From Candidatus Siliceabacter maunaloa (lineage in GTDB: Bacteria > Actinomycetota > Thermoleophilia > Solirubrobacterales > Solirubrobacteraceae), in NCBI GenBank assembly GCA_024330185.1, contig JANDLV010000002.1, positions 62,001 to 126,000 on the forward strand: a stretch of 64,000 bases of DNA, in the 5' to 3' direction. The position numbers were made by a program, and so were the translations under genes. Of this stretch, positions 51,166-58,152 are shown piece by piece (position 1 is the stretch's first letter; each line of letters opens with the position of its first letter). A model generated the notes under the pieces. That model did not search any database and was not told where the DNA came from. It saw only the letters and a program-made list of their open reading frames with translations.

Positions 51166-51184
51166 ACGACGCACGCTGCGTCGT
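51166..51184. terminator. 8-bp perfect stem-loop after the response regulator
   Basis: ACGACGCA-CGC-TGCGTCGT, 26 bp past the stop at 51211; with the hairpin at 51096 it may end the rel/two-component transcript. Confidence 0.4.
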
Positions 51185-51210
51185 CGGTGCACGGCCGCAT
51201 TCGGCACCCC

Positions 51211-51870
51211 CTACGGCTCCACGAGCCCCCGGCGGATGGCCCAGCGCGTCAGCTCGACCCGATCGCGCACGCCGAGCTTCTCGAGCACGTTGGCCCGGTG
51301 ACGCTCGACCGTACGCGGGCTGATCTGCAGCGCCCCGGCGATCTCCTCCCCCGAGTGGGACTCGGCGATGAGCTTGACGATCTCCAGCTCGCGCGGCGTG
51401 AGCGGGCTGTAGGGCGCCTCGCCCTCGCGGGCGCGCTCGATCCAGTCGCGCATCAGCGCGCTGACCGCCGCCGGATAGAGGAACGGCTCGCCGCGCAGCG
51501 TGGCGCGGCAGGCCTCGACCAGGTCGCGGTCAGCCGAGGACTTGAGCACGTAGCCGGCCGCACCCGCGCGCAGCGCCTCGAAGAGGTACTGCTCGCTGTC
51601 GTGGACCGAGAGCATGAGCAGGCGTAACTTCGGTCGAGCGCGCGAGAGCTGGGCGGCAGCCTGCAGGCCCGTCATCCGCGGCATCGAGACGTCGAGGACG
51701 GCGAGGTCGAGCTCGGGCTGCGCGGTGGCCATCTCGACGGCCTCGACCCCGTCGCCGGCCTCGGCCATCACCTCCAGGTCGGGCTGCATGTCGAGCACCA
51801 GGCGCAGTCCGCGGCGCACCATCACGTGGTCGTCGGCGAGCAGGAGGCGGGCCTTGAGGGGTGTCGTCAC
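51211..51870 (-). CDS. NarL/LuxR-family response regulator
   Basis: 219 residues. The receiver domain has LLADDHVMVRRGL (acidic pair), LAVLDVSMPRMTG with the phosphorylatable Asp, and GAAGYVLKSS (Lys). The C-terminal LuxR helix-turn-helix is LTPRELEIVKLIAESHSGEE and the following GALQISPRTVERHRANVLEKL. It is coupled to the upstream sensor kinase gene by a GTGA overlap; that kinase is frameshifted in this sequence. Targets are unknown. Confidence 0.92.
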   Translation of the reverse strand: MTTPLKARLLLADDHVMVRRGLRLVLDMQPDLEVMAEAGDGVEAVEMATAQPELDLAVLDVSMPRMTGLQAAAQLSRARPKLRLLMLSVHDSEQYLFEALRAGAAGYVLKSSADRDLVEACRATLRGEPFLYPAAVSALMRDWIERAREGEAPYSPLTPRELEIVKLIAESHSGEEIAGALQISPRTVERHRANVLEKLGVRDRVELTRWAIRRGLVEP

Positions 51871-52812
51871 AGCGGCACCTCCAAGCGCACCTCTGTACCG
51901 CGCGGCCCGCAGGCGCTGACGCTGAGAATCGCATCCACCAGCAGCGCGCGCTCGCGCATCCCGCGGATCCCGGCGCCCTCCTGAGCGTCTGCGGGCAGGC
52001 CGCGGCCGTCGTCGCGCACGGGTGAGCACGAGACGGTCGCCCGCCACCTCCAGGTCGAGCGTCGCCTCGTGGGCGCCGGCGTGACGGCGCACGTTGGTCA
52101 ACGCCTCCTGGGCGACGCGGTAGACGACGACCTGGGTCTCCGGCGAGAGCTCGGGCAGCTCGGCCGCGATCCGGGGCCGCACGCGCAGCCCGGCCGGCTC
52201 GATCGGCTGACCGACCAGCGCGGCCAGCGCGCTGCGCAGGCCCAGGTCGTCGAGCGCGTCGGGACGTAGGCGCCGCGCGATCGCGCGCACGTCCTCCAGC
52301 GAGCGCCGGGCCGCCTCGCGCGTCTCCTCCAGGTCGCCGGCCACCTCGCGTGGCACCCGGTGGCCGGCCGCCTCGAGCTGGAGGAGCACCGCGGTCAGCG
52401 ACTGGCCGACCTCGTCGTGCAGCTCCCGCGCGATCCGCCGCCGCTCGTCCTCCTGCGCGGCCAGCGCCCGACGTCCGCTCGTGCGCCGCTCGTCCTCCAG
52501 CCGGGCGAGCATGTCGTTCATGGCCTGGGACAGCTCGGTGACGTGCGGGTCGGCGCGCTCGACGGCCACCCGCGTGCCCGGGTGCAGCGGGTCGGCGGTC
52601 CGCGCGAGCTGCGTGAGGCGGTCGAGCGGGTCGAAGGCGCGGCGCAGGAGGAACGCGTTGGCCAGGGTAGTCGTCGCGACGTACACGATCAGCACGGCCA
52701 CCTCGTTGACCGCCACCCGCTCGCTGATCGTCAGCGGCGACAGCGCCAGCACAGCCGTGGCCGCGGCCAGCACGGCGGCGTTGGTGAGGACGACGCGGCG
52801 CAGGAGGGTCAT
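51867..52812 (-). pseudogene. NarL-type sensor histidine kinase with a 1-nt frameshift
   Basis: Two membrane helices (about 7-28 and 35-55) and a HAMP-like linker precede the HisKA_3 phospho-acceptor region RRIARELHDEVGQSLTAVLL. The HATPase N box is EALTNVRRHAG. After DRLVLT the frame breaks at the GGG run 52020-52022. Removing one base restores VRDDGRGLP, GIRGMRERA and a stop overlapping the response regulator start. It is either a real loss-of-function mutation or a sequencing error. The ATG at 52812 has GAGGAGAGG upstream within the 30-bp repeat. Confidence 0.85.
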
Positions 52813-52821
52813 GCGGAGCGA

Positions 52822-52851
52822 CCTCTCCTCACCGCTGCCGTTCGCCGGCGC
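52822..52851. repeat. 30-bp dispersed repeat, copy 2
   Basis: Exact copy of 47670-47699. Here it lies between rel and the kinase gene and carries the kinase Shine-Dalgarno-like GAGGAGAGG. Confidence 0.7.
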
Positions 52852-52880
52852 AGCCACACGCCGACGGAAGGCAGAAGGCC

Positions 52881-55271
52881 CTACGCCCCCGCCCCCGGCG
52901 TGACCCGATACGCGTCGAACACGCCCTCTATGTTGCGCAGGCGGTTGACGGTCGCCTTCAGCGCGGCCGTGTCGCCCACCTCGACGACGAAGCGGTTGCG
53001 CACCATCGGCTCGGCGACCGTGGTGCACCGGGCCTCGACGATGTTCACCCCGTGCTCGGAGAACGTGCGCGAGAGGTCCTCGAGCAGGCGGTGGCGGTCC
53101 CAGGCGTCGACCTGCAGCTCGACGAGGAAGGCGGTCTCGTGGTCGCCCTCCCAGTCCACGCGGGTGAACCGCTCGGGGTCGCGGCGCAGGTTGACCGCGT
53201 TGGGGCAGTCCTCGCGGTGGATGGTGATGCCACGGCCCAGGGAGATGTAGCCGACGATCTCGTCGCCGGGCACCGGGCGGCAGCACTTGGCCAGACGCAC
53301 GGGGACGTCGTCCACGCCCTCCACCCGGATGCCGTGGGCGCCCGAGGAGCCGCTGGGGCGCCGGGTCTCGTGGCCGGTGGGGCGCAGCAGGGCCTCGGCG
53401 GCGGACTGGGTGTCCTCGGCCGCCTCGCCCTGCTTGAGGCGCTGCATGACCTTGTTGACCACGACCTTGGGGCTGATCTTGGCCCCGCCCAGGGCGATGT
53501 AGAAGTCGTCGGCCTTGCGAAAGCCCATCTCGCGGATGACGTCGGCCAGCAGCGGCGAGCCGGTGATCTTCTGGGCGGGCAGGCCGCGCTTGCCCAGGTG
53601 CTCCTGCAGCAGGGCGCGCCCGGCATGCTCGGTGTCCTCGCGCGACTCGGCCTTGAACCACTGCTTGATCTTGTTGCGCGCCCGGGTGGTCTTGACCACG
53701 GCGAGCCAGTCGCGCGAGGGCCCGCGATCGCGCTTGGCGGTGACCACCTCGACGATGTCGCCGCTGCGCAGCTCGTAGTGCAGCGGCACCATCTTGCCGT
53801 TGACCTTGGCCCCCACGCAGCGGTGGCCGACATCGGTGTGGACCTCATAGGCGAAGTCCAGCGGCGTGGCGCCGGCGGCCAGGCTCTTGACCTCGCCCTT
53901 GGGCGTGAAGACGTAGACCTCGTCCTCGAAGAGGTCGATCTTCAGCGCCGCCATGAACTCCGTGGGGTCGGAGGTCTCCTGCTGCCAGTCGAGCATCGTG
54001 CGCAGCCACTTGAGCTTGGCGTCGGGGTCCTCCTTGGCGCCGCGGCCGTCGGAGCGCTTGTAGACCCAGTGGGCGGCCACGCCCAGCTCGGCCAGCTCGT
54101 GCATCTCGGCGGTGCGGATCTGGATCTCCAGGGGCAGCCCCTCGGGCCCGATCACCGTCGTGTGCAGCGACTGGTACATGTTGAACTTCGGCATGGCGAT
54201 GAAGTCCTTGAAGCGCCCCGGCAGCGGCTTCCAGAGCGCGTGGATGGAGCCGACCGCGCCGTAGCAGTCCTTCACCGAGCCGACGATGACCCGCATGGCC
54301 GTGAGGTCGTAGATCTCGTTGAACTCGCGGTCCTTCTTGGTCATCTTCGAGTAGATGGAGTAGAAGTGCTTCGCGCGGCCGGAGATCTGGGCCTCGATGC
54401 CCAGCGCCCCGAGCTCGCGCTGCAGGTACTCCCCCGCCTTGCCCACGTAGCGCTCGCGCTCGTCGCGCTGCTGGCTGACCATGCTCTTGATCTCCTGGTA
54501 CTTGCGCGGGTGCAGCGTGGCGAAGGCGAGGTCCTCCAGCTCCCACTTGATCGCGTGGATGCCCAGGCGGTGGGCGATCGGGGCGAAGATCTCCAGCGTC
54601 TCCTTCGCCTTGTCGATCTGCTTGTGCTTGGCCAGCGCGTCCAGCGTGCGCATGTTGTGCAGGCGATCGGCCAGCTTGATGAGGATGACCCGCACGTCGG
54701 CGGCCATCGCCACCATCATCTTGCGGAAGTTCTCGGCCTGGGCCTCGTCGCGCGACTGGAACGTGATGCCGGTCAGCTTGGTGACGCCATCGACGAGGTT
54801 GGTCACCTCCTCGCCGAACTGCTCGCGGACCTCGTCCAGCGACGCGCTGGTGTCCTCGACGGTGTCGTGCAGGAGCGCCGCGCACAGCGTCTCGGTGTCC
54901 AGGCGCAGGCCGGCGCAGATGCGCGCCACGCCGACCGGGTGGACGATGAAGTCCTCGCCCGACTTGCGCCGCTGGTCGGCGTGGTGCTCGCAGGCGAACT
55001 CGAAGGCCCGCTCGACCCGCTCGCGGTCGATGGGCGCCGTCTCGTCGCCGGCGTGCTCCTCGACGATGGCGAACAGGTCGCCCAGGAGGCGCTGCTCGAG
55101 CTCGGTGAGCTGGGCGACGGCCGGGCTCCAGCCGTCGTGGAGCTCGGGATGCTCGAGGCGGTCGACCCTCCGGCCCTCGGGCTCGATGGTGTGCGGCCCG
55201 TGGGCGTCCTCGTGGCCGGGGGCGCCGTTGCCGGTCGTCAGGCCGCCCGTGCGATCGGCGGGCTCAGCCAT
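52881..55271 (-). CDS. rel: Bifunctional (p)ppGpp synthetase/hydrolase
   Basis: A 796-residue stringent-response enzyme. The N-terminal HD hydrolase keeps HHADQRRKSGEDFIVHP and LLHDTVEDT. The synthetase has EIYDLTAMRVIV and KFNMYQSLHTTVIGP. TGS (VYVFTPKGEVKSL), a helical/zinc-finger-like region and a C-terminal ACT domain (RNRFVVEVGDTAALKATV) follow. Both catalytic halves look intact, so it should make and degrade (p)ppGpp. The start overlaps the recJ end by 34 bp. Confidence 0.96.
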   Translation of the reverse strand: MAEPADRTGGLTTGNGAPGHEDAHGPHTIEPEGRRVDRLEHPELHDGWSPAVAQLTELEQRLLGDLFAIVEEHAGDETAPIDRERVERAFEFACEHHADQRRKSGEDFIVHPVGVARICAGLRLDTETLCAALLHDTVEDTSASLDEVREQFGEEVTNLVDGVTKLTGITFQSRDEAQAENFRKMMVAMAADVRVILIKLADRLHNMRTLDALAKHKQIDKAKETLEIFAPIAHRLGIHAIKWELEDLAFATLHPRKYQEIKSMVSQQRDERERYVGKAGEYLQRELGALGIEAQISGRAKHFYSIYSKMTKKDREFNEIYDLTAMRVIVGSVKDCYGAVGSIHALWKPLPGRFKDFIAMPKFNMYQSLHTTVIGPEGLPLEIQIRTAEMHELAELGVAAHWVYKRSDGRGAKEDPDAKLKWLRTMLDWQQETSDPTEFMAALKIDLFEDEVYVFTPKGEVKSLAAGATPLDFAYEVHTDVGHRCVGAKVNGKMVPLHYELRSGDIVEVVTAKRDRGPSRDWLAVVKTTRARNKIKQWFKAESREDTEHAGRALLQEHLGKRGLPAQKITGSPLLADVIREMGFRKADDFYIALGGAKISPKVVVNKVMQRLKQGEAAEDTQSAAEALLRPTGHETRRPSGSSGAHGIRVEGVDDVPVRLAKCCRPVPGDEIVGYISLGRGITIHREDCPNAVNLRRDPERFTRVDWEGDHETAFLVELQVDAWDRHRLLEDLSRTFSEHGVNIVEARCTTVAEPMVRNRFVVEVGDTAALKATVNRLRNIEGVFDAYRVTPGAGA

Positions 55272-57730
55272 CGCCGGCCGTCCTCCAGGCGGCGCTGGGC
55301 CTCGCGGAAGGCCGCCGAGCGCTCGAGCTGGGTGGGGCGGGCGGGCGGCACGGCGACGCTTCGCGCGGGGATGTCGAGACGGACGAGTTCCAACTCGGCC
55401 AGCACGCGCAGGCAGCGGCCCGCCAGGGCGGGTGTGTGGGGACTCGGTCCGTCGCCACGCAGGGCGCCGGCGAGGTCGTCTCCGGCCGCGCTTCCCGTGT
55501 CGCGCAGGGCACGGTAGAGCGCGGTGAGGGGGGAGCGCAGGTCGTGCTCGCGAGCGTGGACATCCGCAGCGAAGGCTAGCTCAGGGTCACCCCACGCGAG
55601 GTGGGTCGTGCGACCGGGCGCCGGGGCGAGGAGCAGCGCCAGCGCGGCGGCCTCGGCGGGTGGATCGACCACGAGGACGTGATCGTGGCCGTCGAGGAGC
55701 CCGGGCAGGCGGGCGAGCGTCGCGTGGTCGGTGAGCGCGAAGCCGCCAAGGACCGGGGCGAGGTGGCGCGCCCGCACGCCCGCGTCCGCCGCAACGGCGA
55801 GCACCCGCTCGCCCCCGTGCACGAGCGCCGCGAGCGTCCCCGCGATCCCCGCGCCGCGGCGGTCGCGCACGTGGGCCGGCGCGGGCGCGGAGAGGGAAGC
55901 GGGTGCGGGCGCGGTGAGGGAGGCGGGCGCAGGCGCGGAGGGAAAGGCCGGCGCGGAGAGGGGCGTGGGCGGCGCCGTAGCCTCCTCCAGCGCGGCGGCG
56001 AGCCAGTCGTCCGGCCCGCCGAGGATCTCGATGGGCGCGGCCGGCGCGCAGGGGGCAGCGTGGCGCAGCACGAGGCGGGGCTCGACCGCACCGTTCCACT
56101 CGTTGACCTCCAGGGTGAACGTCGCGTCGACCGGGCCGGAGGTCTCGCACGGGATCCGCCCGCCGATGCCGAAGGCCACCGCGCGAGCGGTCCGCCCGCC
56201 GCTGCGCACGGTGAAGCGCACGTGGCGCCCCTCCCCCATCGGCCGCGGATCCTCTAGGCGGGCCGCGGGCACCAGCAGCGACACGTCGGGGTTGGCGGTG
56301 CCGAACGGCCCGAGGCGGGCCAGCTCCTCGGCCAGCTCGAGGCCCAGGTCGTCGCCGCTGACAACCGCGTCGGCGCGCTCGCGGGCGACGAGGTCGCCCG
56401 GCTCCAGGACCGAGGCCGCGTGGGCCTCGAAGGCGGCCCGGAACCCGTCGAGCGCGTCGCGGGCCACCGTGCACCCGGCGGCGGCGCGATGCCCGCCGTG
56501 GCGGCGCAGGTGCTCGGCCGCCGCGTCGAGGCCGCCCAGCAGGTCGAAGCCGGGGATGGAGCGGCCCGAGCCGGTGCCCTCCTCGCCGTCCAGTGCCACG
56601 AGCACGGCCGGGCGGTGGTGGCGCTCGGCGATGCGCGAGGCGACGATGCCGATCACGCCCGGGTGCCAGCCCTCGCCGACCAGCACGTAGGCGGGGCGCT
56701 CCCCCGCCTCGCGCACCTGGGCCTCGGCCTCGAAGAGGATCCGCGTCTCCACGTGGCGGCGCTCGCCGTTGGCGCGGTCGAGCTCCTGCGCGATCGCCTC
56801 CGCCCGCTCGGCGTCCCTGGTCAGCACGAGCTCGAGGCCCGCGTCGGCGCGGTACAGCCGCCCGGCCGCGTTGATCCGCGGCGCCAGGCGGAAGCCCAGG
56901 GCCTTGGCGTCCAGACGCCCGGGATCCACCCGCGCCACGCGCATCAACGCGCGCAGGCCGGCCTTGCGCGTGGTGGCCAGTGCGCGCAGCCCCTCGCGCA
57001 CCAGCCTGCGGTTCTCGCCCACAAGCGGGACGCAGTCGGCCACCGTGGCCAGGCCCACCAGGTCGAGGTCCTCCTCGGCGCCCGCGGGGTCCTCCCCTGC
57101 GCCGGCCAGCAGCGCGCGCGCGAGCTTGTGGGCCACGCCCGCGGCGCAGAGCTCGACGCACGGGTAGCCGGAAAGGCCCGGGTGGACGATCGGCGCGTCG
57201 GGCAGCCGCCCGTCGGCCCGCGGGGTGTGGTGGTCGGTGACCACCACGTCCATCCCCGCCGCCCGCGCCGCCGCGACCTCGTCGACCGCGGTGATGGCGC
57301 AGTCGACGGTGACCAGAAGCCGCGTCCCGCGCTGGGCCAGGCGCGCGACGGTGGGCGCCGCCAGCCCGTAGCCGTCCTCGGTGCGCCCGGGCAGGTACCA
57401 GTCCACGTCGGCGCCCAGCGAGCGCAGGCAGCGCACGAGGACCGCGGTCGAGCAGACCCCGTCCACGTCGTAGTCCCCGTGCACGGTGATCCTCGTGCCC
57501 GCCCATACGTGGCCCAGCACGAGGTCCACGGCGTCGTCGATGCCGGCGAAGGCGCCGGGCGCGTGCCGCTCGTCAGCGGCCAGCCACGCGGCGGCGGCGG
57601 CAGGGTCGCCCAGCCCGCGACGGACGAGCACCTGGGCCACGACGCCGCTCACGCCGACCTCGCGCTCCAGGCGCGCGACGGCGACCATGGCGCACGGCGC
57701 GATGTCCAGCAGGGGCGAGGGTGAGCTCAC
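55238..57730 (-). CDS. recJ: Single-strand exonuclease RecJ, long form
   Basis: 830 residues; a 5'-3' single-strand DNA exonuclease for repair and recombination. DHH motifs are ITVHGDYDVDGVCSTA, TVDCAI and VVTDHHTPRADG, then DHHA1 and OB-fold regions. After about residue 570 there is a low-complexity Ala/Pro/Ser linker and about 200 extra residues of unknown fold, so it is longer than typical RecJ. The GTG at 57730 follows TAGCTT by 6 nt; rel overlaps its end. Confidence 0.93.
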   Translation of the reverse strand: MSSPSPLLDIAPCAMVAVARLEREVGVSGVVAQVLVRRGLGDPAAAAAWLAADERHAPGAFAGIDDAVDLVLGHVWAGTRITVHGDYDVDGVCSTAVLVRCLRSLGADVDWYLPGRTEDGYGLAAPTVARLAQRGTRLLVTVDCAITAVDEVAAARAAGMDVVVTDHHTPRADGRLPDAPIVHPGLSGYPCVELCAAGVAHKLARALLAGAGEDPAGAEEDLDLVGLATVADCVPLVGENRRLVREGLRALATTRKAGLRALMRVARVDPGRLDAKALGFRLAPRINAAGRLYRADAGLELVLTRDAERAEAIAQELDRANGERRHVETRILFEAEAQVREAGERPAYVLVGEGWHPGVIGIVASRIAERHHRPAVLVALDGEEGTGSGRSIPGFDLLGGLDAAAEHLRRHGGHRAAAGCTVARDALDGFRAAFEAHAASVLEPGDLVARERADAVVSGDDLGLELAEELARLGPFGTANPDVSLLVPAARLEDPRPMGEGRHVRFTVRSGGRTARAVAFGIGGRIPCETSGPVDATFTLEVNEWNGAVEPRLVLRHAAPCAPAAPIEILGGPDDWLAAALEEATAPPTPLSAPAFPSAPAPASLTAPAPASLSAPAPAHVRDRRGAGIAGTLAALVHGGERVLAVAADAGVRARHLAPVLGGFALTDHATLARLPGLLDGHDHVLVVDPPAEAAALALLLAPAPGRTTHLAWGDPELAFAADVHAREHDLRSPLTALYRALRDTGSAAGDDLAGALRGDGPSPHTPALAGRCLRVLAELELVRLDIPARSVAVPPARPTQLERSAAFREAQRRLEDGRRWLSPPIARAA

Positions 57731-57736
57731 GCGCGC

Positions 57737-57742
57737 AAGCTA
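57737..57742 (-). promoter_or_regulatory. -10-like TAGCTT of recJ
   Basis: Ends 6 nt before the GTG at 57730, downstream of the hairpin at 57766-57810. Confidence 0.45.
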
Positions 57743-57765
57743 GGCGCCGGCGCGGACGGAACCAT

Positions 57766-57810
57766 CGAGTGTCGACCTGTTGGTCGTGGCGACTAACAAC
57801 TCGACACTCG
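57766..57810. terminator. Long stem-loop between the secDF cluster and recJ
   Basis: CGAGTGTCGA (57766-57775) pairs perfectly with TCGACACTCG (57801-57810). Inside, TGTTGGTC pairs with GACTAACA around GTGGC with one G-T. The position fits a terminator for the ruv-secDF transcript, but no U tract follows. Confidence 0.55.
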
Positions 57811-57858
57811 GCTGCGGCCGGCGTGAGAAGATCTCCCGGAACCCGACGCCCTGGGCGC

Positions 57859-58152
57859 TCAGGCCGGCTCGGCGAGCTCGGGGTCCTCGCCGGCCAGGCG
57901 CTCCTCGCGCGCGCCCAGCCAGTACACGATGGCCATGCCGATGACGGCGCCGGGGATGGCCTCGGCCGCGACCAGGATGGTGGTCTCGTCCTGCGAGGGG
58001 ACCGACAGGCCGTGGATGAGGAAGGGGAAGACCACCGAGCCGATCAGCGCGCCCACGAAGGCGCCGACGATGCCGCCCAGGAAGCGGTCGGGCAGGAAGA
58101 CCGTGAAGTGCCAGAGGGCGAGGCCCATCATGACCCACGCGAAGGCGGCCAT
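57859..58152 (-). CDS. Small membrane protein downstream of secDF
   Basis: 97 residues with about three hydrophobic helices (WVMMGLALWHFTVFL, GGIVGAFVGALIGSVVF and AIPGAVIGMAIVYWLG), rich in glycine. It resembles GlsB/YeaQ-type small membrane proteins but is not assigned. It is coupled to secDF through a 1-bp TGATG overlap. Confidence 0.7.
   Translation of the reverse strand: MAAFAWVMMGLALWHFTVFLPDRFLGGIVGAFVGALIGSVVFPFLIHGLSVPSQDETTILVAAEAIPGAVIGMAIVYWLGAREERLAGEDPELAEPA

Noticed and set aside
53052-55517. 821-codon plus-strand ORF opposite rel
   Set aside because: Antisense frame over rel and the recJ end; composition is that of mirrored codons.
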